A stretch of DNA of 64,000 bases from an uncultured Stenotrophomonas sp. (GCA_900078405.1 FLTS01000001.1:3056001-3120000); one strand, 5' to 3'; positions 16,713 to 28,532 are shown, counted from the first letter of the stretch. Made by a program: numbers and translations. The notes: a model not told the origin generated them from the letters alone.

Positions 16713-17417
16713 TTATCCCGGCAACGCGGCATCCAGCGCCTGCAACCGCTGCGGCGTGCCCACGTCGGTCCAGCGCCCGCGATGATGCTGGCCGTGCACC
16801 GCATCGCGGGCCATCGCCGCGCGCAGCAGCGGGGCGAGCTTGAAGCGGGGAGCTGCGACATCGGCGCCTCCGGCATCGCCGACCGCCTGCCGCCAGCCGG
16901 CCAGCAACGACGGGCGATACACGCCAATGCCGGCAAAGGTCAGCCGTGGCGCGGCGCCGGCATCGTGCACGCGGCCGTCGGCATCGAGGATGAAGTCGCC
17001 TTCGGGGTGGTGCGCGGGGTTGTCCACCAGCAGCAGGTGCGCCTCGCCTTGCGGTTTGGTCGGCAGCCCTGCGAAATCGACGTCGCACCAGATGTCGCCG
17101 TTGATCGCCAGAAACGGTGCGTCGCCCAGCAACGGCAACGCGTTGAGCATGCCGCCGCCGGTTTCCAGCGGCGTGTCGCCTTCGTGCACGAAGTGCAGTT
17201 GCAGGCCCCAGCGGCTGCCGTCGCCCAGCATGGCGGGGAACTGACCGGCCAGCCACGCGGTGTTGACCACGACCTCGCGCACGCCGAGCGCGGCCAGCTT
17301 TTCCAGATGCCACGCGATCAGTGGCTTGCCGCCGGCCGCCAGCAGCGGCTTGGGTGTGTGCTCGGTGAGCGGGCGCATGCGCTCGCCCAGCCCGGCGGCG
17401 AAGATCAGCGCCTTCAT
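16713..17417 (-). CDS. murU: N-acetylmuramate alpha-1-phosphate uridylyltransferase
   Basis: Nucleotidyltransferase of 234 residues with the sugar-nucleotidyltransferase signature AAGLGERMRPLTEHTPKPLL, then the metal-binding NGDIWCDVDF and the product-end motif WTDVGTPQRL. Next to amgK this fits MurU, which converts N-acetylmuramate-1-phosphate to UDP-MurNAc in the peptidoglycan recycling shortcut known from Pseudomonas. That shortcut bypasses de novo MurA and is linked to fosfomycin tolerance. ATG overlaps the amgK stop. The frame extends upstream but the family N-terminus starts here. Confidence 0.9.
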   Translation of the reverse strand: MKALIFAAGLGERMRPLTEHTPKPLLAAGGKPLIAWHLEKLAALGVREVVVNTAWLAGQFPAMLGDGSRWGLQLHFVHEGDTPLETGGGMLNALPLLGDAPFLAINGDIWCDVDFAGLPTKPQGEAHLLLVDNPAHHPEGDFILDADGRVHDAGAAPRLTFAGIGVYRPSLLAGWRQAVGDAGGADVAAPRFKLAPLLRAAMARDAVHGQHHRGRWTDVGTPQRLQALDAALPG

Positions 17418-18430
17418 GCGGCGGCGGCCTTTGCCGCGAGTGCGGGCTTGATGCGGGTTTCCAGCAGCTCGGCCAGCGATGCCAGCTGCGGGTGGCGCGG
17501 CAGCACTTCGTCTAGGTAGGCGATGAAGCGTGGCACGTCGGCGATGTATTTCGATTTGCCGTCGCGGTAGTGCAGGCGCGCGAAGATGCCGAGGATCTTC
17601 AGGTGCCGCTGCACGCCCAGCCAATCGGCGTCGCGGAGGAAACGCTGCAACGGCGGCACCGGGATGCCGGCGGCCTGCGCGCGCTGGTGGTAACGGGCCA
17701 GCCAGCCGTCCACGCGCGCCAGCGGCCAGCTCAGGAAGGCGTCCTTGAACAGGCTCACCGCGTCGTAGGCGACCGGGCCGAGCACCGTGTCCTGGAAATC
17801 CAGCACCGCCGGGCCGCCATCCACCGGCATCAGGTTGCGCGGCATGAAGTCGCGGTGCACCAGCACTCTGGCCTGCGCATGGGCGTTGTCCATCAGCCGC
17901 CGCTGCGCCAACTCCAGCTTGTCCGATTCGCCGCAATCCAGGCTGATGCCGAGGTGGCGGCCAAGGAACCATTCCTCGAACAGCCCGGCATCGCGCAGCA
18001 GCAGCGCCTCGCCGAACTCGCCGATGCCTTCCGGCGCGGGAATCCGCTGCATCGCCAGCAACTGGTCGATGGCGGCATCGAAGTGCGCGTCGGCGTTGGC
18101 CTCGTCCAGCACCATCGCCAGCGTCGGCCCGCCGAGGTCTTCCAGCAGCAGGAAGCCATTGTCGACGTCGCGCTGCTCGATATGCGGCACGCGCACGCCG
18201 TGGCGCTCGAACAGGTCATGGATGCGCAGCCACGGCCGCACGTCTTCCCTGTCCGGCGGCGAATCCATCACGATGTGGCTGGGGCCCGCGCCCTGCGTGC
18301 GCCAGTAGCTGCGGAAGCCGGCATCGACGGAGGCGCGTTCGAGCGTGGCGGCGGCATCGCCCAATGCGGTGCGCGCCCAGCGCAGGCGCTGTTGCGCACG
18401 CTGTGGGTCGGAAGAAGGATCGGGAGTCAT
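17414..18430 (-). CDS. amgK: N-acetylmuramate/N-acetylglucosamine anomeric kinase
   Basis: Aminoglycoside-phosphotransferase-fold kinase of 338 residues that phosphorylates the anomeric carbon of recycled MurNAc or GlcNAc. Catalytic loop VLVHRDFMPRNLM (HxDxxxxN) and the metal-binding DFQDTVLGP are clear; GSP-like SYWRTQGAGPSHIVMDSPPD lies near the N-terminus as in AmgK. Its stop overlaps the murU start (ATGA), giving the same two-gene unit as in Pseudomonas. Confidence 0.9.
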   Translation of the reverse strand: MTPDPSSDPQRAQQRLRWARTALGDAAATLERASVDAGFRSYWRTQGAGPSHIVMDSPPDREDVRPWLRIHDLFERHGVRVPHIEQRDVDNGFLLLEDLGGPTLAMVLDEANADAHFDAAIDQLLAMQRIPAPEGIGEFGEALLLRDAGLFEEWFLGRHLGISLDCGESDKLELAQRRLMDNAHAQARVLVHRDFMPRNLMPVDGGPAVLDFQDTVLGPVAYDAVSLFKDAFLSWPLARVDGWLARYHQRAQAAGIPVPPLQRFLRDADWLGVQRHLKILGIFARLHYRDGKSKYIADVPRFIAYLDEVLPRHPQLASLAELLETRIKPALAAKAAAA

Positions 18431-18466
18431 CTGCGGGATGCGGCCGACGCGTGGCGCCGGCCAGTG

Positions 18467-18742
18467 TCAACGCTTGTTGCCGCCACTGACCAGCCGCAGC
18501 AGCGCGAGGATGGCTACCGCGCCGACGATGGAACCGATGAACCCGGCCGGCTGTCCGGCGGCGTACCAGCCCATCTCGCGTCCGAACCAGCCGGCGAACA
18601 CCGCGCCGGCGATGCCCAGCACGATGGTCAGCAGACAGCCCATGCGGTTGTTGCCGGGCATGAGGAAGCGCCCGAGCAGGCCGACGATGAAGCCGATCAG
18701 GATGATGTAAAGCCAGCTGCCGCTGCCGAACAATCCGCTCAT
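18467..18742 (-). CDS. GlsB/YeaQ/YmgE-family membrane protein
   Basis: Small inner-membrane protein of 91 residues with three hydrophobic helices and the family pattern GFIVGLLGRFLMPGNNRMG, GIAGAVFAGWFGREMGWY, GFIGSIVGAVAILALLRL. Members are associated with general stress responses, but no mechanism is established. ATG at 18742 has GGCAGG upstream; an ATG five codons earlier is less likely. It precedes amgK by 36 bases on the same strand. Confidence 0.88.
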   Translation of the reverse strand: MSGLFGSGSWLYIILIGFIVGLLGRFLMPGNNRMGCLLTIVLGIAGAVFAGWFGREMGWYAAGQPAGFIGSIVGAVAILALLRLVSGGNKR

Positions 18743-18815
18743 GTGCCTGCCTGCCAAAAGGAAAGACGCAGCCTAGCAAGGCCGGGCTGCGTCCGTCATC
18801 AGACCCGCCGGTGGC

Positions 18816-20309
18816 TCAGCAGCAGCCGTGGTCGCCGTGGCGGGTGCCGCTGTCGGCATGCACCTTGGAGCCGCTGGTCTCGCCGCGCAGGCTGGCCGCG
18901 TGGTGGTCGAGCAGCACCTTGGACACGCAGGCGGTGACGCGCTTGCCCATCGGGATGTGCAGGAACTCGTTCGGGCCATGCGCGTTGGAATGCGGGCCGA
19001 GCACGCCGGTGATCATGAACTGCGCGCCGGGGAACTTCTCGCCGAGCATGCCCATGAACGGGATCGAGCCGCCTTCGCCCATGTACATCGCCGGCTTGCC
19101 GAAGAATGCCCGGCTGGCGTCGTCGATGGCCTTCTCCAGCCACGGCGCCATCGCCGGCGCGTTCCAGCCGGTGGAGGCTTTTTCCAGCTCCAGGGTGACC
19201 TTGGCGCCGTTCGGTGGATCGCGCAGCAGCGCTTCCTTCAGCAGCTCGCCGCTCTTCTTGCCGTCGGCGGTCGGCGGCAGGCGCAGCGACAGCTTCACCG
19301 CGGTTTCCGGGCGCAGCACGTTGCCGGCCGATTCCAGCGGCGGCATGCCGCCAATGCCGGTCACCGACAGCGCCGGGCGCCAGGTGCGGTTGAGCACCAG
19401 CTCGGCCAGATCGCCGTTCATCGGCTTCAGGTCATCCACCAGCGGGAACTTGTCGAAGATGGCGGTATCGACCACTTCGGCGGCGCGCTTGGCCTGGTCC
19501 AGGCGCTCGGCCGGGATATCCACGTGCAGGCCGTCGAGCAGGATGCGCCCGGTGTTCTCGTCCTCGATGCGCGACAGCAGCTGGCGCAGCAGGCGGAAAG
19601 ACGACGGCACCACGCCGGAGGCGTCGCCGGAGTGCACGCCCTCGTTGAGCACCTTCACGGTGAAATTGCCGCCGGCCAGGCCGCGCAGCGAGGTGGTGCA
19701 CCACAGCTGCTCGTAGTTGGCGCAGCCCGAATCCAGGCACACCACCAGCGACGGCTGGCCGATGCGCCCGGCCAGGTGATCGACGTAGGCCGGCAGGTCG
19801 TAGGAACCGGACTCCTCGCAGGCCTCGATCAGGATCACGCAGCGCGCGTGCGGCAAGCCCTGTTCCTGCAGCGCCAGCACTGCGGCCAGCGAGCCGAAGA
19901 TCGCGTAGCCATCGTCGGCGCCGCCGCGGCCATACAGCTTGTCGCCGCGCAGCACCGGCTTCCACGGGCCGAGGTCGTCGTCCCAGCCGGTCATTTCCGG
20001 TTGCTTGTCCAGGTGGCCGTAGAGCAGCACGGTGTCGTCGCCGGTTTCCGTGCCGCTGGCGGGGATTTCAAGGAAGATCAGCGGCGTGCGCCCTTCCAAC
20101 TGCACCACCTCGACCTGCAGGCCGGGAATCTCCTGCGCCTTCGCCCAGTTCTCCATCAGCGCCACGGCCTGGCCCATGTAGCCATTGGCGACCCAGTTGG
20201 CATCGAACATCGGCGACTTGTTGGGGATGCGGATGTAATCGACCAGTTGCGGGACGATGTCGTTGTCCCACTTGTCACTGAGAAATTGGCCGAGCTTGGC
20301 GCTGTCCAT
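18816..20309 (-). CDS. M20-family metallopeptidase (dipeptidase type)
   Basis: Zinc peptidase of 497 residues in the M20 family, closest in pattern to carnosinase-like dipeptidases (PepV/CNDP type). Metal and catalytic motifs: LLYGHLDKQPE, GRGGADDGYA, IEACEESGSYD, CLDSGCANYE and, at the end, GPHSNAHGPNE. The lid domain with HSGDASGVVPSSF lies between. No signal peptide, so it is likely cytoplasmic; the C-terminus HADSGTRHGDHGCC is His/Cys-rich and unusual. The ATG at 20309 has GGAG 8 bases upstream. Confidence 0.88.
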   Translation of the reverse strand: MDSAKLGQFLSDKWDNDIVPQLVDYIRIPNKSPMFDANWVANGYMGQAVALMENWAKAQEIPGLQVEVVQLEGRTPLIFLEIPASGTETGDDTVLLYGHLDKQPEMTGWDDDLGPWKPVLRGDKLYGRGGADDGYAIFGSLAAVLALQEQGLPHARCVILIEACEESGSYDLPAYVDHLAGRIGQPSLVVCLDSGCANYEQLWCTTSLRGLAGGNFTVKVLNEGVHSGDASGVVPSSFRLLRQLLSRIEDENTGRILLDGLHVDIPAERLDQAKRAAEVVDTAIFDKFPLVDDLKPMNGDLAELVLNRTWRPALSVTGIGGMPPLESAGNVLRPETAVKLSLRLPPTADGKKSGELLKEALLRDPPNGAKVTLELEKASTGWNAPAMAPWLEKAIDDASRAFFGKPAMYMGEGGSIPFMGMLGEKFPGAQFMITGVLGPHSNAHGPNEFLHIPMGKRVTACVSKVLLDHHAASLRGETSGSKVHADSGTRHGDHGCC

Positions 20310-20363
20310 TCGGGAACTCCGGGGGGGCAAGGTTCAGATGCAACCATTCTACGCGCTCCGTGT

Positions 20364-20381
20364 TGTAGGGGTTTTCCTACA
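20364..20381. promoter_or_regulatory. Inverted repeat between dipeptidase and comEA-like gene
   Basis: TGTAGG-GGTTTT-CCTACA, 6-base arms around a 6-base spacer, in the 200-base divergent gap. It lies 55 bases before the dipeptidase start and 129 bases before the ComEA-like start. It could be an operator; nothing in the window tells which protein would bind. Confidence 0.35.
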
Positions 20382-20509
20382 TGGAGTCGGGCAGTTTGCC
20401 GGCTGCGGGGCAGGGGACGTGGCGGATAGGCTGCGTTCATGTGGCGCGGAACACTGGTCCGGCCGGCGGGGATTGCCGGCATACCCGTCCAAACCACAGG
20501 GAGTGAGCA

Positions 20510-20845
20510 ATGAAGCTTTTCACCGTGATGCTGAAATCACTGGTCCTGACGTTGTTGTTGGCCGCATCGGCGCAAGCCACGGACAAGATCGACATCAACA
20601 CCGCCAGCGCGGCGGAATTGGACCAGGTGCTGGTGAACGTCGGCCCCGCCAAGGCGCAGGCCATCGTCGATCACCGGCAGGCAAACGGGCCTTTCGGCAG
20701 CGTCGAGGAACTGGCACTGGTCAAGGGCATCGGCTTGAAGACGGTCGAACGGAATCGAGACCTGATCGAAGTGAGGGCCGGAGCCGCCCCCACCGGCAGG
20801 AAGCCCGCCTCGACGGCGGTGGCCAAACCGGTTGAAAGGCGCTGA
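20510..20845 (+). CDS. ComEA-like helix-hairpin-helix protein
   Basis: Exported protein of 111 residues: signal peptide (about 1-23, LLLAASAQA) and a ComEA-type tandem helix-hairpin-helix domain at 29-88 (INTASAAELDQVL, GPAKAQAIVDHR, GPFGSVEELALVKGIGLKTV). The tail is basic (GRKPASTAVAKPVERR). Such proteins bind DNA in the periplasm and can ratchet it in during transformation; a single free-standing domain does not prove competence. GGGAGTGAGCA precedes the ATG. Confidence 0.85.
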   Translation: MKLFTVMLKSLVLTLLLAASAQATDKIDINTASAAELDQVLVNVGPAKAQAIVDHRQANGPFGSVEELALVKGIGLKTVERNRDLIEVRAGAAPTGRKPASTAVAKPVERR

Positions 20846-20951
20846 CAGGGACTGCAGACCGCAACGCGTGTGGCGTCGGGATGACGCGCACAAGGAATCC
20901 CGGCATGCCAGGAGGCAGGGGGGAAGGCAGGATGCCGACAAGGACGTAGGG

Positions 20952-20995
20952 TCGCCCGGTGTTGCACAGTGACGTGCAGCCGGGCGATTTTCTTT
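20952..20995 (+). terminator. Rho-independent terminator after the ComEA-like gene
   Basis: TCGCCCGG at 20952-20959 pairs with CCGGGCGA at 20980-20987, with an inner TGCAC/GTGCA pairing, followed by TTTTCTTT. It is 106 bases past the stop on the plus strand. Confidence 0.7.
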
Positions 20996-21093
20996 GTGCC
21001 GCTGGATGCGGCGATGCTTTGCCGGGGAAGCCTTGCGGGGCCAGCTCCATGTCCGCGAAGGCAGGCCTGCGGACGCACCAGCGACGCGGTGGT

Positions 21094-22500
21094 TCAGACC
21101 AGCCCGGTCGCGTAGTACACGCCGATGATCACGAACACGGCCAGGGTCTTGATGCAGGTGATGGCGAAGATGTCCTTGTAGGACTGGCGGTGGGTCAGGC
21201 CGGTGACGGCCAGCACGGTGATCACCGCACCATTGTGCGGCAGGGTGTCCATGCCGCCGGAGGCCATCGCCGCCACCCGATGCAGCACCTCCATAGGGAT
21301 GCCCGCGGCCTGCGCGTTGGCGATGAAGCTGTCGGCCATCGCCGCCAGTGCGATGCTCATGCCACCGGAGGCCGAGCCGGTGATGCCGGCCATCGCGGTG
21401 ACCGAGATGGCCTCGTTGACCAGCGGGTTGGGGATCGAGCCCAGTGCGTTGGCCACGACCAGGAAGCCGGGCAGGGCGGCGATCACCGCACCGAAGCCAT
21501 ATTCCGACGCGGTGTTCATCGACGCCAGCATGGCGCCGCCGATCGCCGACCGGGTGCCTTCGGCGAACGCGGCAACCACCGGCTTCCAGGCCAGCGCAAT
21601 GACGCTGAGGATGCCCAAGAGCAGCGCGCCCTGCACCGCCCAGATCGCCGCGACCCTGGAGACCTCCTGCACCACCGGGGCCGGGTTGCCGATCACCGCC
21701 GGCACGAACGACTGGCTTTCGCCGTAGAAACCCGGAATCCAGCGGGTGAACAGGAAGTTGGCCACGCCCACCAGCAGCAGTGGCAGCACCGCCAGCAGCG
21801 GATGGGCAAGTCTGTCGCCGTGGAAGGGCTCGGGCTCGTTGCGCAGTTCCTCGTCCTTGCCGGCATAGCCCTCGCCGTTGGCCAGCGCGACGCGGCGGCG
21901 CCATTCGAGGTAGCTGATGCCCAGGATCAGGATAACCACCGCGCCGATCGTGCCCAGTACCGGTGCGGCCCAGCTGGTGGTGCCGAAGAACGAGGCCGGG
22001 ATGATGTTCTGGATCTGCGGCGTGCCAGGCAGCGCGTCCATCGTGAAGGTGAACGCGCCCAGCGCGATGGTGCCGGGGATCAGCCGCTTGGGGATGTCGC
22101 TCTGGCGGAACAGTTCGGCGGCGAACGGATATACCGCGAACACCACCACGAACAGCGACACGCCGCCATAGGTGAGCAGCGCGCAGACCAGCACGATCGA
22201 CAGCATCGCCCGCTGCGTGCCGACCAGGCGGATGGTGGCGCGCACTATCGACTTGGAGAAGCCGGAGACCTCGATCAACTTGCCGAACACCGCGCCGAGC
22301 AGGAACACCGGGAAATACAGCTTCAGGAAGCCGACCATCTTGTCCATGAACAGGCCGGTGAACATCGGCTGCACCAGCGACGGGTCGGTCAGCAGCACCG
22401 CGCCGAGCGCGGCGACCGGCGCGAACAGGATCACGCTGTGGCCGCGGTAGGCCACGTACATCAGGAAGCACAGGGCTGCCAACACGATCAGGAACGACAT
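21094..22500 (-). CDS. GntP-family permease
   Basis: Inner-membrane transporter of 468 residues with about 12 helices, matching the gluconate/organic-acid permease family GntP (CALLTYGGVSLFVVVFAVYP, ALGAFTFTMDALPGTPQIQN, GSASGGMSIALAAM, ASGGMDTLPHNGAVITVLAV). The substrate is probably a sugar acid, hydroxy acid or similar anion; no catabolic gene is adjacent to narrow it. The ATG at 22500 has GGGGAG 6 bases upstream. It is divergent from a TonB receptor 175 bases away, which suggests, but does not prove, a shared substrate. Confidence 0.85.
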   Translation of the reverse strand: MSFLIVLAALCFLMYVAYRGHSVILFAPVAALGAVLLTDPSLVQPMFTGLFMDKMVGFLKLYFPVFLLGAVFGKLIEVSGFSKSIVRATIRLVGTQRAMLSIVLVCALLTYGGVSLFVVVFAVYPFAAELFRQSDIPKRLIPGTIALGAFTFTMDALPGTPQIQNIIPASFFGTTSWAAPVLGTIGAVVILILGISYLEWRRRVALANGEGYAGKDEELRNEPEPFHGDRLAHPLLAVLPLLLVGVANFLFTRWIPGFYGESQSFVPAVIGNPAPVVQEVSRVAAIWAVQGALLLGILSVIALAWKPVVAAFAEGTRSAIGGAMLASMNTASEYGFGAVIAALPGFLVVANALGSIPNPLVNEAISVTAMAGITGSASGGMSIALAAMADSFIANAQAAGIPMEVLHRVAAMASGGMDTLPHNGAVITVLAVTGLTHRQSYKDIFAITCIKTLAVFVIIGVYYATGLV

Positions 22501-22675
22501 TCGCGGCTCCCCGGCCATTGCATTGCCGCGGAGTATCGGGAGCCGAGCCGGGGCGGCCCACTGTACGAAGGGACTATACGCGCGGTGCCGGCACCCCGTT
22601 AACGTGCGCGACATGGCGGCATTCCATACACCGACAACGCCGTCGCCAGTGTCATACCCGGGAGGAGGGAGACCG

Positions 22676-24886
<2,211 letters not shown>

Positions 24887-24946
24887 CCGGGAGGCGGAAA
24901 TGGGGAACGGACGGCAAGTGCGTTGTCCGCTCCCCGGTTTGGCAGA

Positions 24947-24981
24947 AGCCCATCCCGCGCCATGTGCGGGGTGGGCTTTTT
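24947..24981 (+). terminator. Rho-independent terminator after the TonB receptor
   Basis: AGCCCATCCCGC at 24947-24958 pairs with GCGGGGTGGGCT at 24966-24977 (one G-T wobble), loop GCCATGT, followed by TTTTT. About 60 bases past the stop. Confidence 0.85.
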
Positions 24982-25151
24982 GTCGTAGCCCCCCGCAAGG
25001 ACGAGGGGGCAATGAAGAGTGCGTGGAGGGAAGCACCCAGTGAGAGGAAACGGGAGTCTGTTGCGGCACGTTGCTTCGTCTTTCCGGATACTCCGCTTTC
25101 ACGCGTTCCTCGCCTTATCCTGCCTGCCATGCAAAAGGGGAGCCCGCACGC

Positions 25152-28100
25152 ATGCTGAGCCTGGTGACGGTGGCGCTGGCCGGGGTGGCCTGGCTGGTGC
25201 TGATGTTCGGCGTCGCCCTGTACGGCGAGCGGCGGCCGGCCGTGTTCGCCCGCCACTGGCGCCACGTGTATGCGCTGTCGCTGGCGGTGCACTGCACCTC
25301 GTGGACCTTCTACGGCACGGTGACCCAGGCCGCGCGCTACGGCTGGCCGCTGCCGCCGACCTTCGTCGGCGCGATCCTGTTCTACGCGCTGGCCATCGGT
25401 ATGATGATGCGGCTGGTGCGGCTGGCGCGCGAAACCAACGCCACCTCGCTGGCCGACCTGATCGCCGCGCGGCTGGGTCGCGATGCGTGGCTGGCGGCGA
25501 CGGTGACCCTGATCGCCGCGCTCGGCCTGATCCCCTATATCGCCCTGCAATTGAAAGCCGTGGCGATGAGCTTCGGCATGCTTACCCAGCGCTCGGCCGA
25601 TGCGGTGCAGAGCGCGGCGCCGTGGCGCGACAGCGCGTTGTACGTGGCGCTGGCGATGGCGCTGTTCGCGGTGCTGTTCGGCGCGCGCCGCGCCGATGTG
25701 TCCGAGCACAACCGCGGGCTGGTGCTGGCGATGGCGGCCGAGTCGCTGTTCAAGCTTGGCGCGATGCTGGCGCTGGGCGTGTTCGTCTGGTTCGGGCTGA
25801 AAGGCATCGACCTGCCCGCGCCGCAGCCGGTGGATGCGCCGGCCGGCGGCTTCATGCCGTTGGTGCTGCTGGGCGCGCTGGCGATGTTCCTGCTGCCGCA
25901 CCAGTTCCACATCGGCGTGGTCGAATGCCGTGACCCGGCCGACATCCGTACCGCGCGCTGGCTGTTCCCGCTGTACCTGCTGCTGATCGCGCTGCCGATC
26001 CTGCCACTGGCGCGCGCCGGCGGCGCCCTGCTCGGCACCAGTGTGCCCAGCGACATGTACACGCTGGCGCTGCCGTTCTCGGCCGGGCACACCGGCGTGG
26101 CGCTGTTCGCCTTCCTCGGCGGCTTGAGCGCGGCCACCGGCATGGTGGTGGTCAGCACGTTGACGCTGAGCCTGATGATCGGCAACCACTGGTTCGCGCC
26201 GGGCCTGCTGCGCAGCACCTGGGCGCGTGCCGGTGGCGACCACCGCCGCGAGCTGGTGTGGCTGCGGCGCGTGGGTATCTGCGTGATCATGCTGCTGGCG
26301 TGGGCCTACAGCCGCCTGATCGGCGGCGGCAACGTGCTGGCCGATATCGGCGGCATCTCGTTCTCGGCGATGGCCACGCTGGTGCCGGTGCTGGGCTTCG
26401 CGATCTGGCGGCCGCAGACGCCGCCGCGCGCGGCCATCGCCGGCCTGCTGGCCGGATTCGCCACGTGGGCGTGGGTGCTGCTGCTGCCCTCGCTGCTGCA
26501 GGGCAACGGCTTGGCGCCCGGTTGGCAGGTCGAAGGGCCGTTCGGCTGGCGTTGGCTGGCGCCGGATGCGTTGTTCGGCCTGACCGGCTGGAGCCCGTTG
26601 GGGCGCGCGGTGGGCGCCAGCCTGTTCGTCGGCACGGCGGTGACGCTGCTGGCGATGGCGTGGCGCCGCGACACACCCGACCGTGCCCGTCGCAACCTCG
26701 ACGCCGATGCGCTGCGCGACGCCGGCCGCCGTTTCCTGCCGTACGAAAAAGTGCAGCACCTGCTGGCCGACGCACCACGCCACGGCCCGGTGCCGGCGAG
26801 GATCGAGGCCAGCATCGAACGCGAATTGTCCGCGGTGCTGGGCGCGGCTTCGGCACGCCTGCTGCTGGATGCCGCGCGCCGCGAGGAGGGCGAACTGGCG
26901 ACGGTGGCGGCGATCGTCAGCGAAGCCTCGCAGGACCTGCGCTTCAACCAGCAGGTGTTGCAGGCGGCGTTGCAGAACATGAGCCAGGGCATCAGCGTGA
27001 TCGACCGCGAGCAGCGGCTGGTGGCGTGGAACCGGCCCTACGCGCAGCTGTTCGGCTTCCCCGACGAACTGCTGCAGGTCGGCCGGCCGATCATCGACCT
27101 GACCCGCTGGGCGCTGCAGGCGATGCCCGAACGCGGTGGCGACGAGCGCGCGGTGGACCGGCGCCTGGCGTTCATGCGCGCCGGTACGCCGCACCTGACC
27201 GAGCGGGTGTTCCCCGATGGCCGCATCGTCGAGATCCGCGGCAACCCGATGCCCGGTGGCGGCTTCGTCGCCACCTTCACCGATGTCACCGAGTTCCGCC
27301 GCAACGAGCAGGCGCTCAAGCGCAGCAACGAGACGCTGGAGCAGCGCGTGGACGAGCGCACCGCGTTGCTGGAATCGGCCAAGCGCGAGGCCGAGCGCGC
27401 CAACGACGCCAAGAGCCGCTTCCTCACCGCCATCGGCCACGACCTGCTGCAGCCGCTGCACGCCGCGCACCTGTTCACCGACACGTTGGCGCAGCAGGTG
27501 GAGGCGCCGCCGCAGCAGCAGGCGGTGATGCAGATACGCGGGGCGCTGGATTCGACCACGCAGCTGCTGACCGGGCTGTTCGACATGTCGCGGCTGGAAG
27601 CCGGCGGGCTGGTGCCGCAGTCGCGCGACATGCCGCTGGCCGAGGTGCTGGACCCGCTGGCATCCGAATTCCGCGCGCTGGCCGCCGCGCGCGGGCTGGC
27701 CTTCCACTACGTGCCGACCCGCGCGTGGGCGGACAGCGACCCGCAACTGCTGCGCCGCGTGCTGCAGAACTTCCTCGCCAACGCGGTGCGCTACACCGCG
27801 CGCGGCGGGGTGCTGCTGGGCGTGCGCCGCGCGGGCGGGCGCGTGCGCATCGAGGTGCACGACACCGGGCCAGGTATCGCCCGCAGCGAGCAGCGGCGCA
27901 TCTTCGAGGAGTTCCGCCGCGGCGAGGACAGCAGCGGGCAGGGGCTGGGCCTGGGGCTGGCCATCGCCGACCGCATCGCCGGGCTGCTGCAGGCGCCGCT
28001 GCGGCTGCGCAGCGAACCGGGCCGTGGCACCGTGTTCTCGGTGTCGCTGGCCACCGTGCCGGCGCCGGTGGAAGCCGTCCCGCCAACGCTGGCGATGGCG

Positions 28101-28508
28101 GAACCGGCGGCGACGCCGGTGGCCACCCGCGTGCTGGTGGTGGACAACGACCCGGCGGCGCTGGCCGGGTTGGCCGCGCTGCTGCGCGGCTGGGGCTACG
28201 AGGTGGCCGAGGCGGGCGGCGACGCCGGTGCGGTGGCGGCCATGCAGGCCGCTCCGGCGGCGTTGTGGCTGTTCGACTACAACCTGGACGACGGTGACAC
28301 CGGCACCGCCCTGCATGCGCGCCTGACGGGGCGCTTCGGTGCGCGGCCGACGCTGATCCTCAGTGCCGACGACAGCCTTGCCACCCGCCGCGAGGTACTG
28401 GAGCAGGGCTTGACCCTGCTGCACAAGCCGGTGCGGCCGCTGGCGCTGAAATCGATCCTCGACCGCCTGCTGGTCGCGCGCGCGGCGGCGAAGGCACCGC
28501 CGGGCTGA
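25152..28508 (+). CDS. Symporter-type hybrid histidine kinase (SSS-PAS-HisKA-HATPase-REC)
   Basis: Protein of 1118 residues. Residues 1 to about 490 form some 13 membrane helices of the sodium/solute symporter fold (HCTSWTFYGTVTQAARYG, then LGFAIWRPQTPPRAAIAGLL), as in CbrA-type kinases. A PAS domain follows (MSQGISVIDREQRLVAWNRP), then a coiled coil, HisKA with IGHDLLQPLHA (H763), HATPase with LANAVRYTARGG, DTGPGI and GLGLGLAIADRI, and a receiver with phospho-acceptor in LWLFDYNLDD (D1042). It may sense a transported or bound nutrient. No separate response regulator is nearby. AAGGGGAG lies 10 bases before the ATG. Confidence 0.9.
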   Translation: MLSLVTVALAGVAWLVLMFGVALYGERRPAVFARHWRHVYALSLAVHCTSWTFYGTVTQAARYGWPLPPTFVGAILFYALAIGMMMRLVRLARETNATSLADLIAARLGRDAWLAATVTLIAALGLIPYIALQLKAVAMSFGMLTQRSADAVQSAAPWRDSALYVALAMALFAVLFGARRADVSEHNRGLVLAMAAESLFKLGAMLALGVFVWFGLKGIDLPAPQPVDAPAGGFMPLVLLGALAMFLLPHQFHIGVVECRDPADIRTARWLFPLYLLLIALPILPLARAGGALLGTSVPSDMYTLALPFSAGHTGVALFAFLGGLSAATGMVVVSTLTLSLMIGNHWFAPGLLRSTWARAGGDHRRELVWLRRVGICVIMLLAWAYSRLIGGGNVLADIGGISFSAMATLVPVLGFAIWRPQTPPRAAIAGLLAGFATWAWVLLLPSLLQGNGLAPGWQVEGPFGWRWLAPDALFGLTGWSPLGRAVGASLFVGTAVTLLAMAWRRDTPDRARRNLDADALRDAGRRFLPYEKVQHLLADAPRHGPVPARIEASIERELSAVLGAASARLLLDAARREEGELATVAAIVSEASQDLRFNQQVLQAALQNMSQGISVIDREQRLVAWNRPYAQLFGFPDELLQVGRPIIDLTRWALQAMPERGGDERAVDRRLAFMRAGTPHLTERVFPDGRIVEIRGNPMPGGGFVATFTDVTEFRRNEQALKRSNETLEQRVDERTALLESAKREAERANDAKSRFLTAIGHDLLQPLHAAHLFTDTLAQQVEAPPQQQAVMQIRGALDSTTQLLTGLFDMSRLEAGGLVPQSRDMPLAEVLDPLASEFRALAAARGLAFHYVPTRAWADSDPQLLRRVLQNFLANAVRYTARGGVLLGVRRAGGRVRIEVHDTGPGIARSEQRRIFEEFRRGEDSSGQGLGLGLAIADRIAGLLQAPLRLRSEPGRGTVFSVSLATVPAPVEAVPPTLAMAEPAATPVATRVLVVDNDPAALAGLAALLRGWGYEVAEAGGDAGAVAAMQAAPAALWLFDYNLDDGDTGTALHARLTGRFGARPTLILSADDSLATRREVLEQGLTLLHKPVRPLALKSILDRLLVARAAAKAPPG

Positions 28509-28532
28509 TTTCCCTGGCGGAGAGGCGGTGGA

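Noticed and set aside
20846..21093. Small ORFs in the gap after the ComEA-like gene
   Set aside because: No ribosome-binding site or similarity; the gap is explained by a terminator and the end of the permease transcript.
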